From Bdellovibrio bacteriovorus (GTDB lineage: Bacteria > Bdellovibrionota > Bdellovibrionia > Bdellovibrionales > Bdellovibrionaceae), in the NCBI RefSeq assembly GCF_025558485.1, contig NZ_CP102930.1, positions 3,224,001 to 3,288,000 on the forward strand: 64,000 bases of DNA. Direction: 5' to 3'. Made by a program: the position numbers and the translations under genes. Under the pieces are notes generated by a model. The model saw only the letters and a list, made by a program, of their open reading frames with translations, had not been told where the DNA came from and ran no database searches. Within the stretch, counting starts at the first letter, position 1. Every line of letters starts with the position of its first letter. This document shows, in pieces, positions 43,473-52,578 of this stretch.

Positions 43473-46061
43473 ATGAGCAATGATATTGAAAAAATGACGC
43501 GAAAAAGCCAGGAGGCCATGCAGGCCGCCGCTAAACTGGCAGAGCGTAAAGGTAGCCCCTCCGTGGAACCTGAACACCTTTTGATGGAGCTGGTGCAGCA
43601 GTCAGAAGGTATTGTTCCTCGTATCTTGGATAAAGTTAATGTGCCTCAGGCCCAGTTCTTGGCGGACCTGAGAACCCGTATTGATAAATTCCCCCAAGTC
43701 ACTGGCGGCAGTCAGAAAATGTACGCCAGTCCGCGTTTGGAAAAGATTTTTCAAACCGCAGAAACCGAAGCGCAAGAGTGGGGGGATTCCTATATCTCCA
43801 CTGAGCACTTCTTTATGGCGATGCTGAAAGGAGCGGATTCCGAGCTGCAGGCCTTGTTCCGCAAAAACAAGATCAATGCAGATTCCGCGCGCACAGCTTT
43901 GACAGAGATTCGTGGCAAACAAAAAGTGACGGACGATGATCCTGAAAACAAATACGAAGTTCTAAAAAAATATGCCCGTGATCTGACGGCTCTGGCCGCT
44001 GAAGGCAAGTTGGACCCGGTCGTTGGACGTGACGAGGAAATCCGTCGCGTGGTGCAGGTTCTGTCGCGCCGAACGAAGAACAATCCTGTTCTGATCGGTG
44101 AACCAGGCGTGGGTAAGACGGCGATCGCTGAAGGTCTGGCGTTGCGTATTATCAAGCAAGACGTGCCGGACAATTTGATTGGCAAAAAATTGATGTCTCT
44201 GGATATGGGGGCTTTGATTGCTGGCGCCAAATACCGTGGTGAGTTCGAAGATCGCTTGAAGGCGGTCATTAAAGAAGTTACCTCCAGTGATGGGCAGATT
44301 GTTCTGTTCATCGACGAGCTTCACACTTTGGTTGGAGCCGGTAAATCAGAGGGTGCCATGGATGCCGGGCAATTGTTAAAACCTGCCTTGGCGCGTGGTG
44401 AATTGCGCTGTATTGGTGCCACCACTTTGGATGAATACCGCAAGTACATCGAAAAAGATGCAGCACTCGAGCGTCGTTTCCAGACCGTCATGGTGGAAGA
44501 GCCGAGCGTGGAAGATGCTATCACGATCTTGCGTGGTTTGAAAGAAAAGTATGAAGTCCATCACGGTATCCGTATCACCGATGCGGCTTTGGTGTCGGCG
44601 GTGAAATTGTCTCACCGTTATATCACCAACCGTTTCCTGCCGGATAAGGCCATCGACTTGATCGACGAAGCGGCCAGCAAGCTGGGGATTGAAACCCGCT
44701 CTGTACCGGAGGAAGTCGATAAGATCGAACGCGAGTTGATGCAGCTTCGTATTGAAAAAGAAGCTTTGAAAAAAGAAAAAGACGAAGGTGCCAAAGAGCG
44801 TCTGGCGGTGATTGATAAAGAAATCACCGAGCTGAATGCGAAGAATCAGCTTTTGCGTGAACAGTGGGAATTTGAAAAGGGCGGCATTGAGCAGATCAAA
44901 AAGCTGAAAGCCGACATCGAAGACCTGAAAGTGGCCGTGGCCAAAGCCGAGCGCGAAGGTGATCTGGGTAAAGCCGCGGAACTAAAATACGGTCGTCTGC
45001 CAGAAACCGAGAAAAAACTCAAAGCCCTGGAAGAACGCAGTAAAGAAGGCGCGAAATCGGCTTCTGAAAATCGCATGCTGAAAGAGGAAGTCGGTCCGGA
45101 AGACGTGGCCGAAGTGGTGGCGAAGTGGACGGGAATTCCAGTCAGTAAAATGCTGGAAAGTGAATCCCAAAAACTTCTGCACATGGAAGATGAACTGAAA
45201 AAACGTGTGGTGGGCCAGGATCATGCCTTGACCATCGTGGCGGATGCCATTCGCCGTGCACGTGCAGAAATCTCGGACCCGAATCGTCCTATTGGAACGT
45301 TTATGTTCCTGGGACCAACGGGTGTCGGTAAAACCGAAACCGTAAAGGCCTTGGCAGAGTTCCTGTTTGATGACGAACAAGCCGTGGTGCGCATTGATAT
45401 GAGTGAGTACATGGAAAAGCATTCTGTCGCTCGCTTGATCGGGGCGCCTCCGGGCTATGTGGGTTACGAAGAAGGTGGTCAGTTGACCGAAGCCGTTCGT
45501 CGTCGCCCTTACAGCGTGGTTTTGCTGGATGAAGTGGAAAAAGCTCATCCGGATGTGTTCAATATTCTGTTGCAGGTTTTGGATGACGGTCGTCTGACTG
45601 ACGGGCAGGGGCGCACGGTGGATTTCAAAAATACGGTGTTGATCATGACCTCGAACGTGGGCTCTCAGTCGATTCTGGACCCTAGCATGTCCGAAGAATC
45701 CAAACGTGAAGCGGTGAACGAGGCTTTGCGCGAAAGATTCCGTCCGGAGTTCCTGAACCGTATTGATGAAATCGTGATGTTCAAGTCTTTGGGCGAATCT
45801 CAGATTTCCGGCATCGTGAAGGTGCAGTTGGATCTGGTGGCGCAACGTTTGCGAGCGAAAAAGATCGCGATCGACTTCAATCAGGAGGCCGTCGACTTCC
45901 TGGCGAAGAAAGGCTACGACCCGGTTTACGGTGCCCGACCTTTGAAACGTGTGATTCAGACAGAACTGTTGAATCCACTTTCCAAAGAGATCATCGCAGG
46001 CAAGGTCAAAGCGGGCGACACAGTTCACGTCAAGGCCAACGGCAACTCGTTGGCCTTCTAA
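43473..46061 (+). CDS. clpB: ClpB disaggregase
   Basis: 862 residues, the standard ClpB length. N domain (~1-145), AAA-1 with Walker [10 protein letters not shown] (~208), the coiled-coil M domain (~410-530) that distinguishes ClpB from ClpA/ClpC, and AAA-2 with GPTGVGKTE (~612). It extracts proteins from aggregates together with DnaK. GGAGG precedes the ATG; a TTGACA hexamer at 43425-43430 could be a -35 box, but no good -10 or heat-shock sigma-32 element or CIRCE repeat is visible. mgsA follows seven bases later. Confidence 0.98.
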   Translation: MSNDIEKMTRKSQEAMQAAAKLAERKGSPSVEPEHLLMELVQQSEGIVPRILDKVNVPQAQFLADLRTRIDKFPQVTGGSQKMYASPRLEKIFQTAETEAQEWGDSYISTEHFFMAMLKGADSELQALFRKNKINADSARTALTEIRGKQKVTDDDPENKYEVLKKYARDLTALAAEGKLDPVVGRDEEIRRVVQVLSRRTKNNPVLIGEPGVGKTAIAEGLALRIIKQDVPDNLIGKKLMSLDMGALIAGAKYRGEFEDRLKAVIKEVTSSDGQIVLFIDELHTLVGAGKSEGAMDAGQLLKPALARGELRCIGATTLDEYRKYIEKDAALERRFQTVMVEEPSVEDAITILRGLKEKYEVHHGIRITDAALVSAVKLSHRYITNRFLPDKAIDLIDEAASKLGIETRSVPEEVDKIERELMQLRIEKEALKKEKDEGAKERLAVIDKEITELNAKNQLLREQWEFEKGGIEQIKKLKADIEDLKVAVAKAEREGDLGKAAELKYGRLPETEKKLKALEERSKEGAKSASENRMLKEEVGPEDVAEVVAKWTGIPVSKMLESESQKLLHMEDELKKRVVGQDHALTIVADAIRRARAEISDPNRPIGTFMFLGPTGVGKTETVKALAEFLFDDEQAVVRIDMSEYMEKHSVARLIGAPPGYVGYEEGGQLTEAVRRRPYSVVLLDEVEKAHPDVFNILLQVLDDGRLTDGQGRTVDFKNTVLIMTSNVGSQSILDPSMSEESKREAVNEALRERFRPEFLNRIDEIVMFKSLGESQISGIVKVQLDLVAQRLRAKKIAIDFNQEAVDFLAKKGYDPVYGARPLKRVIQTELLNPLSKEIIAGKVKAGDTVHVKANGNSLAF

Positions 46062-46068
46062 GGATGAT

Positions 46069-46455
46069 ATGAAGAAAAGCAGCAAGAAGAAAAAAAACAT
46101 CGCCCTGATTGCTCACGATGGAAAGAAGGCCGCACTGGTTTCTTTCGTTCGGGATCATCTGGATGACTTCAAAAATTTTACTTTGATTGGAACCGGCAAC
46201 ACCGGCCGTCTGATTCAGGCGGCCGGGCTGAAGGTGACCCGTAAGCTTTCCGGCCCCTTGGGTGGCGACGCCCAGATTGCGGCGGAAGTGGCGACGGGAA
46301 AGTGCCAAGGGGTGATCTTTTTCCGTGATCCACTGGGTATGCACCCGCATGATCCGGACATCTCGATGTTGATGCGAATCTGTGACGTTCATAACGTGCC
46401 ATTGGCGACGAATCCTGCCACGGCTGAATTGCTTATTAAGGGCCTTCCAGGATAA
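46069..46455 (+). CDS. mgsA: Methylglyoxal synthase
   Basis: 128 residues. It converts dihydroxyacetone phosphate to methylglyoxal and phosphate, bypassing lower glycolysis under phosphate limitation. Family signatures are complete: IALIAHDGKK, GTGNTG, LSGPLGGDAQIA with the catalytic Asp, FFRDPLGMHPHDPD and the ending CDVHNVPLATNPATA. The N-terminus is Lys-rich (KKSSKKKK). AGGA precedes the ATG, seven bases after clpB, so cotranscription with the chaperone is likely; a link to stress or sugar-phosphate overload is inference. Confidence 0.95.
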   Translation: MKKSSKKKKNIALIAHDGKKAALVSFVRDHLDDFKNFTLIGTGNTGRLIQAAGLKVTRKLSGPLGGDAQIAAEVATGKCQGVIFFRDPLGMHPHDPDISMLMRICDVHNVPLATNPATAELLIKGLPG

Positions 46456-46558
46456 TTTCTGAAAGGCCGGCTGTCTGGAGTTTAGACAGCGCGGGCATAT
46501 TTTTCCACCACCTTCCTGTCAGTTGCGAAAATCCCGGCCAGGCTTCATCTTAGGGCCC

Positions 46559-47680
46559 ATGCGCAACTTTAAATCTCTTCTGATATCAGGTCTTTGTCTT
46601 GGCTCTTTAGCGGTGTCAGCGGCTCCCACCAAAGGGGCTTATTGTCAGGATGATTCCGTGGTGTTGGGTTTTGTCGGGGATATTCTGGTTCACGATGCGC
46701 TTTACAAATCCATTCTTCCCAAGCAGCGATTCACGGCTTTGTGGGAAAAAGCCATTCCGCTTTTCAATAAAGCAGACTACATGGTCGCGAATCTGGAAGG
46801 TCCTGCGGCACTGGGGATTGAAAAGTCCGGGCGCGATGTCGGCGATCAGGGATTTTCTTATGATCTGAATGTCTATTCCGGCACCAAGTTTTCTTTTAAC
46901 TTTCACCCACAAATTTTGCGTGATCTGAAGTCTTCGGGCATTGATCTGATCAGTACGGCGAACAATCATTCTTTGGATCGCCAGTGGCGCGGGATTGATC
47001 GCACTTTGGAATCTGCCAAACAAGTCGGTATCGCGACAACAGGGACTCGCCCTTCTTATGCTCCGAATGAACAGTACTATCACCTGGCGGACGTGCGGGG
47101 CTATCGCCTGGCCTTTATTGCCTGCACTGAGGCCACCAATGGAATCGCGGATACCAGGAATCAGGTGCTGTCTTGTTACGGAAAGTCCCAGCAGGTGGAA
47201 GGCTTGATCAGGCAACTGCGTGGACGTTCGGATATTGATGCGGTGATTGTTCTTCCGCATTGGGGTGTGGAGTACAGCTCTAAGCCTGATAAGTCACAAA
47301 TCAGTTATGCTCGTCGTTTTTTAGAGGCCGGTGCTGCGGCCGTGGTGGGTTCGCATCCCCATGTTTTGCAGCCTTGGGAAACTTACAGAACTGCCGATGG
47401 TCGTCAGACCATGATTGTTTATTCTTTGGGTAACTTCCTGGCCTTCCAGTCGGGCACAGAAAAGAAGACGGGAGCCGTGGTTTACCTGCGTCTGAAAAAA
47501 GATGCCGCAGGACGTACACAGCTTGTGACGGCTTATTATACTCCGACCTATCGCGATGGCTACACCGTCTATCCGATCAGCAGTCGTGGCAGTAAAGAAG
47601 CGCTTAAAGAGTCCGCAAAGCATTTCGGTACGCAGAACCGCTTTGAGCCCGACCAAAAATTCCCGGGCTGCCATCTCTGA
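46559..47680 (+). CDS. Secreted CapA/PGA_cap-family protein
   Basis: 373 residues with a signal peptide (SLLISGLCLGSLAVSAA). The domain matches CapA-like metallophosphatase-fold proteins of poly-gamma-glutamate capsule systems: VLGFVGDILVHDALY, MVANLEGPA, STANNHSLDRQWRGI, VLPHWGVEYSS and VVGSHPHVLQP. No capBC genes are present, as is common for isolated CapA-like proteins, so a capsule role is unproven. ATG 46559 follows TAGGG. A GCTGTCT/AGACAGC hairpin at 46470-46490 separates it from mgsA. Confidence 0.88.
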   Translation: MRNFKSLLISGLCLGSLAVSAAPTKGAYCQDDSVVLGFVGDILVHDALYKSILPKQRFTALWEKAIPLFNKADYMVANLEGPAALGIEKSGRDVGDQGFSYDLNVYSGTKFSFNFHPQILRDLKSSGIDLISTANNHSLDRQWRGIDRTLESAKQVGIATTGTRPSYAPNEQYYHLADVRGYRLAFIACTEATNGIADTRNQVLSCYGKSQQVEGLIRQLRGRSDIDAVIVLPHWGVEYSSKPDKSQISYARRFLEAGAAAVVGSHPHVLQPWETYRTADGRQTMIVYSLGNFLAFQSGTEKKTGAVVYLRLKKDAAGRTQLVTAYYTPTYRDGYTVYPISSRGSKEALKESAKHFGTQNRFEPDQKFPGCHL

Positions 47681-47735
47681 TAACACTTTCCCCGGCTAAG
47701 ACTCTTGTGTTTCAATAAAGACTCGGGAGAGCTTT

Positions 47736-48233
47736 ATGGAAGAAACCACATCTCAGTTCTGGCGCAAGTGCAGTTCTTGTAAAAAGCCAATTTCTTTTGG
47801 CGCAAAATATTTCGTGTGCAGCGTTTCGACCTGCAATAACGAACGCACGGGATATGTCTTTTGTAGCGTCCCTTGTTTTGAAACCCACCTGCCAGGGGCT
47901 CGTCACCGAGATGCCGGGGCGATTGAAAAGATCGCGCCAAAGACCGCCGGGGAAGAGATGCACCGGGCTCCGGCACGCATTATCGTAAAACCGACTTCGA
48001 CTTCCACGGCTTCTTCTGCGGTGGTCAAGAGTTCGGCGCCTCAAGAGGTGTTGATCATTGCTTCACGTTTGAAGGAATATATTCACGCCCGCTCTGAATA
48101 CAACACCTCGGCCTCTGTGATGGATGTGTTGTCTGATCACGTGCGTATTATCTGTGATCGCGCCATTGAAAATGCCAGAGCCGACGGACGCAAGACTGTG
48201 ATGGATCGGGATTTTGAATTCTTAAAAAAATAG
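47736..48233 (+). CDS. Zinc-finger protein with C-terminal histone-fold-like domain
   Basis: 165 residues in three parts. An N-terminal Cys/His cluster (C12, C15, C28, C33, C43, C47, H51, H57) can bind two zinc ions, like MYND/ZZ-type fingers. A disordered Ser/Thr/Ala linker (~75-100) follows. The C-terminal ~62 residues (VLIIASRLKEYIHARSEYNT, then VMDVLSDHVRIICDRAIENA and DGRKTVMDRDFEFL) match the helix-strand-helix pattern of histone folds, including the archaeal-histone-like G-R-K-T-V and final acidic helix. Histone-fold proteins are established in Bdellovibrio (Bd0055); this one carries an added zinc module. A DNA or protein-binding role is likely. Confidence 0.75.
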   Translation: MEETTSQFWRKCSSCKKPISFGAKYFVCSVSTCNNERTGYVFCSVPCFETHLPGARHRDAGAIEKIAPKTAGEEMHRAPARIIVKPTSTSTASSAVVKSSAPQEVLIIASRLKEYIHARSEYNTSASVMDVLSDHVRIICDRAIENARADGRKTVMDRDFEFLKK

Positions 48234-48247
48234 AAAAGAGGTTTTCC

Positions 48248-48739
48248 ATGAAAAAGTGGTTGGCAGTTGTGGTGATCTTTTTTGCCGTTTCAGTTCAGGC
48301 GCAGTCGCGTTTTAGTTATGACTTAAGTGGCGCGTCGGGTTCCCGGGATGGAGAATCTTTCACCGAGATTCATCTGGGCTTGAACTATTTTGTGACGGAC
48401 TGGTTGAACTGGCGCAACTCTGTTTTCACTCAGTTTGGTACGGACATTAATACTGTTTATGGTTTGGATACCGCAGGGCTCTTTAATTATGAGCTTTACA
48501 ATAGCAACCGTACTTTGGGGATTGAGTTCTTTGCCGGGCCGGGTTTGCGTTTTGCCTCGGAAAATTCCAACGCTGCTTTCGGCAAGGCCGGTGTGACTTT
48601 CGGATTGGGGGGCTTGCGTATTGGTGCGGGTGTTCAGCAGTTCCATTACTTTGAAGATCGCAAAGACAAGAACGACAACACCTTAAACAAAGATGAAACC
48701 CAGTATTTCATCACCCTGTCGGGTGGTGGAAGTTTTTAA
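48248..48739 (+). CDS. Small outer-membrane beta-barrel-like protein
   Basis: 163 residues with a signal peptide (KKWLAVVVIFFAVSVQAQ). The mature part shows eight or so alternating strands with aromatic girdles (LGIEFFAGPGLRFAS, LRIGAGVQQFHYFED) and ends in a hydrophobic strand closing with Phe (FITLSGGGSF), as small barrels do. AGAGG precedes the ATG, 14 bases after the histone-fold gene. Function unknown. Confidence 0.7.
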   Translation: MKKWLAVVVIFFAVSVQAQSRFSYDLSGASGSRDGESFTEIHLGLNYFVTDWLNWRNSVFTQFGTDINTVYGLDTAGLFNYELYNSNRTLGIEFFAGPGLRFASENSNAAFGKAGVTFGLGGLRIGAGVQQFHYFEDRKDKNDNTLNKDETQYFITLSGGGSF

Positions 48740-49013
48740 TTAGTGATCAAGCTTTTGACGTTCAGAGTATTCGCACTAGTGAAGGTGTCGTTCAACTTTT
48801 CTTAAACAGTCTAATCTTTCGACAACACAAATTTTTTTGAAAAATGCTTATTTGAATTGTCCCAAGTTATTTCAAACACTTAACCTGTCTCAGAGTGAAA
48901 CCGGTTTTGTTTTTGCAAATGAGTCCGCAAACTTACACCCGGTTTAAGGTCTAGCTCTTTCATTCCGTATACTGTGCATGAACCGCCTCAGTGAAGGATT
49001 GGAAAGGACAAAC

Positions 49014-50216
49014 ATGAAATCACAATCGGGCACAGCAAACTGGTCAAAGAAGATGATGAAGGCCGGCATTATGATCGCCGGTGCTGCGATGACCATGGGC
49101 AATCAGAAGTGCGAGCAACAACAGGCTGTTGTTCCTGAGCGCACGTTGAAAAAAATTGTCGAGATGGGCTCTATCCGCTCCAGTCCGTTGGTGCTGCCTA
49201 ACGGTTCCTTTGATTTTCAATTTGTAGCGAATCAGCAGGTGTACGGAGTGCTCATGGAGAGCAAAGAGTTTGCGCTAAGATATGCGCCTCCCATCGCGGT
49301 TCCCCCCGAGCAGGTACGCAGTGGGGATCAAAGTTTCTTCAATCTGACCAAAGCGGACGGTCAGATGATGAAAGCCTTCGCGGAAGCTGCGGGCAAGGAT
49401 GATTACAACGTTCAGTACGCCAAGACGGCGTGGTGTATGGTGAACATCCCACAGGCGAAGATCTCGGGTTCGGTGAACTCTTTTGAGTTGATCGGCGGCG
49501 GTGGTCTGACGGTGGGCTTTAATCCGGCCGGGGCTTATCCCACGAATGGGCTGACCTCTGCGGGTTTCAATGTGGAATGGGCACAATTGGATTTGTCGAT
49601 GATGGCACTTCGCCCGCTGACTTCCAAGGTGATGACGGCCACGAATGTGACGACCAAGCAGACCAAAACCAAAGTGAACTTCGGTTTGAACTTCGGAGCT
49701 TTCACGATTGGGCCTAGCGCTTACTATCAAACTCCGTTAGCGCAAGTTACCAAGAACGCTCTGGTGAAAGCCGTGGGTGAGCTGAACACGGGTTTGAAAT
49801 CAGAAGAGTGGTACAGCCGTGTGATGGCCAATCATGACACCCATCTGATCGTGGTCGGTGGAACTGACGTGGGCTTGGAAGCCGGGGATCAGTTGTTGAT
49901 CTATAATGAAGATTATTACTGGGAAGGTGAACCCTGTGACTCGAAGTACCTGGGTGGTGGTGCGGCAGCAGGTTCCGCCGTGGCAAAAATCGAGATCGAC
50001 TGGGTGGGCGATGAAATTTCCCGCGGTCGCGTGATCGAGCAGAACGACAACAACGCCGTGATCGGCGCAAAAGTGAAGCTCTTTAAGTTCCATGCGGCGG
50101 ATTATAAACCGCAGGACCCAGGCGTGCAGCCAGTGGATTCCAGCTCTGGAAACTCAGGCTCAACAGGCAATACAGGCAGCACCCCACAAAAACCCAGCAA
50201 ACCCGGCCGCACTTAA
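49014..50216 (+). CDS. Exported protein of unknown function
   Basis: 400 residues. The N-terminus is a plausible export signal (KKMMKAGIMIAGAAMTMG) followed by Cys in NQKCEQQQ, though the lipobox is not canonical. The body is beta-rich with a duplicated feel (SSPLVLPNGSFDFQ; FNVEWAQLDLSMMA) and the C-terminus is a low-complexity Ser/Gly/Thr/Pro tail with basic end. AAAGGA lies ahead of ATG 49014. The 274-base upstream gap contains the palindrome AAACCGGTTT (48898-48907) and no gene. No family recognised. Confidence 0.65.
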   Translation: MKSQSGTANWSKKMMKAGIMIAGAAMTMGNQKCEQQQAVVPERTLKKIVEMGSIRSSPLVLPNGSFDFQFVANQQVYGVLMESKEFALRYAPPIAVPPEQVRSGDQSFFNLTKADGQMMKAFAEAAGKDDYNVQYAKTAWCMVNIPQAKISGSVNSFELIGGGGLTVGFNPAGAYPTNGLTSAGFNVEWAQLDLSMMALRPLTSKVMTATNVTTKQTKTKVNFGLNFGAFTIGPSAYYQTPLAQVTKNALVKAVGELNTGLKSEEWYSRVMANHDTHLIVVGGTDVGLEAGDQLLIYNEDYYWEGEPCDSKYLGGGAAAGSAVAKIEIDWVGDEISRGRVIEQNDNNAVIGAKVKLFKFHAADYKPQDPGVQPVDSSSGNSGSTGNTGSTPQKPSKPGRT

Positions 50217-50301
50217 GGGCTTTCTCAGAGTGTAAAAGTGCCACTTTCCTTGCCAGAGCAGGGTGAAACGTGTAGGGTCTCGGCCACAAGCAGAGGCCCT
50301 T

Positions 50302-50901
50302 ATGTTTTCTGGAATCGTCGAATCCGTCATGCCGATTGAAAGCTCCGAAGAGCTGTCTAACGCCTATCGAATTAAAATAAAAAAACCTAGTGAATTCAAT
50401 GATATAAAGCTTGGCGACAGCATTGCCTGCGATGGTGTCTGTTTGACGGTCGAGGCTTTTGATGACTCCCATATGACTTTTGCGCTGGCGGCGGAAACGA
50501 TCAAGGTTCTGGAATGGAACCCGCAAAGCTGGATCGGCAAACAGGTCAATCTTGAGAGATCTTTGCGTTTTGGCGATCGCATCCACGGTCATCTGGTGAC
50601 GGGTCATGTGGACAGCCTGGGGACGGTGAATCGTGCGGAACTTCAGGGGGAGTCCTTCTTCCTCGATGTCAAAGTCGCCGATACTATCCTGCCGTATGTG
50701 TGGAAAAAGGGCAGCGTGACCTTAAACGGAGTCAGCCTGACAGTGAATGAACTGGAAGGAAACGTGGTTTCAGTGTGCCTGATCCCGGAAACTTTGAAGC
50801 GTACAAATTTGGGTGTTTTACAGCCGGGCAGTCGTATCAATGTAGAACCTGACTATATGGCGCGAGCTATTCAGCGCTCTTTGGAAGTAAGAAAGGGCTA
50901 G
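50302..50901 (+). CDS. ribE: Riboflavin synthase alpha chain
   Basis: 199 residues. It makes riboflavin from two 6,7-dimethyl-8-ribityllumazine molecules. Both lumazine-binding repeats are present: MFSGIVESV with GDSIACDGVCLTV, and HLVTGHVDSLG with GSVTLNGVSLTVNE. AGAGG precedes ATG 50302. It is the first gene of ribE-ribB-ribH with gaps of one or no bases. No FMN riboswitch is recognisable in the 85 bases upstream. Confidence 0.96.
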   Translation: MFSGIVESVMPIESSEELSNAYRIKIKKPSEFNDIKLGDSIACDGVCLTVEAFDDSHMTFALAAETIKVLEWNPQSWIGKQVNLERSLRFGDRIHGHLVTGHVDSLGTVNRAELQGESFFLDVKVADTILPYVWKKGSVTLNGVSLTVNELEGNVVSVCLIPETLKRTNLGVLQPGSRINVEPDYMARAIQRSLEVRKG

Positions 50902-50902
50902 C

Positions 50903-52033
50903 ATGGAATTCAATACCATCCCTGAAATTATCGAAGACGTTCGTAACGGAAAAATGGTCATCCTGGTGGATGATGAAGATCGTGAAAACGAAGGCGATCT
51001 GATTTTGGCGGCGGAATTCGCCACGCCTCAGAATATCAACTTCATGGTGAAAGAGGCGCGTGGTTTGGTGTGTCTTTGCCTGACGGCCCAACAGGTCGAT
51101 CGCCTGCAATTGCCGCTGATGGTTCGCGATGACTTGAACTTTGCGCCCAACAAAACAGCGTTCATGGTCAGCATCGAAGCGTCCGAGGGGATCTCTACCG
51201 GGATTTCTGCGGCGGACCGTGCGTTGACCTGTCGGGTGGCGGCGAACCCTCACGCCAAACCTGCTGACATTCACATGCCGGGTCACATCTTCCCGATCCG
51301 TGCGCAGCAAGGTGGTGTTTTGAAACGTGCCGGTCACACGGAAGCCAGTGTGGATCTGGCTCGCTTGGCGGGACTCAACCCAGCCGCTGTGATCTGTGAG
51401 GTGATGAACGATGACGGAACGATGGCGCGTGTGGGTGACTTGCGTGCCTTCGCGAAAAAGCATGGTGTTAAAATCGGCACTATCGTGGATCTGATTGCTT
51501 ACCGTCTGGCGAATGAAACTTTGGTGGAAGAACTGGCCAGCATTCCGTTGCCGGCGTCTTTCGGTGAAAACATGCAGGCGCGTGTTTTCCGCAGCACAGT
51601 GGACGGGCTGGAACACCTGGTGATTCAAAAAGGTGAAATCAAAAAAGACCATCCAACGCTGGTGCGTGTGCATGTTGATAACTTCACTCGCGACTTCCTG
51701 GCAGTGGTGCAAAGAGGAGCTTCCTCTGTTCTGGAAAGCGTGAAAGCGCTGCAGGCGGAAGAATCTGGGGCCTTTGTGTTGTTGCGCGGGAACAACCGCA
51801 CGGCAGGTCTGGTGCAGGAACTGAATGTGCTGATCGGGATGGAGGACGTGCGTCCGTCCACTCCGCTGATGGATGAACGTGATTATGGTATCGGGGCGCA
51901 GATTTTGCGCGAGCTTGGTGCCAACAAGATCCGTCTGCTTACGAACAAGCCCGAGAAAAAAGTCGGCTTGAAGGCATTTGATATTGAAATCGTTGAAATT
52001 GTCGCAATGGAAAATCTGAAGGGGCCAAAATAA
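50903..52033 (+). CDS. ribB: RibB fused to a degenerate RibA-like domain (RibBX type)
   Basis: 376 residues. The N-terminal ~200 form 3,4-dihydroxy-2-butanone-4-phosphate synthase: VDDEDRENEGDL, EASEGISTGISAADRA and GHTEASVDLARLAG. The C-terminal half has the outline of GTP cyclohydrolase II but lacks its zinc ligands: where S-E-C-x-T-G-D and R-C-D-C are expected it reads VHVDNFTRDFLAV and RGASSV. It therefore resembles the RibBX variant known in proteobacteria, with no cyclohydrolase activity expected. A separate ribA should exist elsewhere. Its stop overlaps the ribH start by one base. Confidence 0.9.
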   Translation: MEFNTIPEIIEDVRNGKMVILVDDEDRENEGDLILAAEFATPQNINFMVKEARGLVCLCLTAQQVDRLQLPLMVRDDLNFAPNKTAFMVSIEASEGISTGISAADRALTCRVAANPHAKPADIHMPGHIFPIRAQQGGVLKRAGHTEASVDLARLAGLNPAAVICEVMNDDGTMARVGDLRAFAKKHGVKIGTIVDLIAYRLANETLVEELASIPLPASFGENMQARVFRSTVDGLEHLVIQKGEIKKDHPTLVRVHVDNFTRDFLAVVQRGASSVLESVKALQAEESGAFVLLRGNNRTAGLVQELNVLIGMEDVRPSTPLMDERDYGIGAQILRELGANKIRLLTNKPEKKVGLKAFDIEIVEIVAMENLKGPK

Positions 52034-52572
52034 TGGGAAAAATCAAAGTTGGTGTTGTTACAGCTCGTTGGAATCAGGAAATTACTTCCAGACTTGAAGA
52101 AGGCGCGATCAGCTATCTGGAGTCCTGTGAAGACGTCGAGATCTTTGCGGCCCTGGTTCCGGGCGCAGTTGAAATCCCATTGGCTTGTCAGGCATTCCTG
52201 GATGCAGGTTGTGACGGTGTGGTGGCTTTGGGTGTGGTGATCCGTGGCGACACGTCCCACTATGACTATGTCTGCAACTCTGTGACGGATGGTGTGACTC
52301 GTCTTATGCTTGATTACAAGAAACCAATTGGTTTTGGCGTCCTGACGACGGAAAACGAAGAGCAGGCCTTTGCCCGTGCCGGTGGTGAACACGGCAATAA
52401 AGGGGAGGAAGCGGCTCAGGTTGTGATGGAAATGATCGGTCTGACGCAGGAAATCCCTGCGGCCATGAAAACGGCCGTGATGTTGGCCAAGAAAGCCCCT
52501 GCGAAGGCAGCCAAGAAGCCCGCAAAAGCTGCGGCAAAAACACAAAAAAAGAAGAAAAAAGTAAGAAAGTAA
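52033..52572 (+). CDS. ribH: Lumazine synthase with Lys/Ala-rich C-terminal tail
   Basis: 179 residues versus ~155 in most homologues. It condenses the RibA/D product with dihydroxybutanone phosphate. Active-site segments are present: RWNQEITSRLEEGA, VPGAVEIPLACQ, GVVIRGDTSHYDYV with the catalytic His, and FGVLTTENEEQAFARAGG. The last ~28 residues (from AKKAPAKAAKKPAKA) are strongly basic, like the tail of histone H1-type proteins, and are not part of the enzyme fold. On the 60-subunit shell such tails would create a very basic surface. TAATG coupling with ribB. Confidence 0.95.
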   Translation: MGKIKVGVVTARWNQEITSRLEEGAISYLESCEDVEIFAALVPGAVEIPLACQAFLDAGCDGVVALGVVIRGDTSHYDYVCNSVTDGVTRLMLDYKKPIGFGVLTTENEEQAFARAGGEHGNKGEEAAQVVMEMIGLTQEIPAAMKTAVMLAKKAPAKAAKKPAKAAAKTQKKKKKVRK

Positions 52573-52578
52573 TCTAGC

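Noticed and set aside
44982..46100. 372-codon antisense frame over clpB
   Set aside because: clpB is unambiguous on the plus strand; the antisense product is low-quality sequence with no recognisable motif.
50217..50301. Possible FMN riboswitch before ribE
   Set aside because: The short leader contains GCAGGGTGAAAC but none of the other conserved helices of the RFN element.
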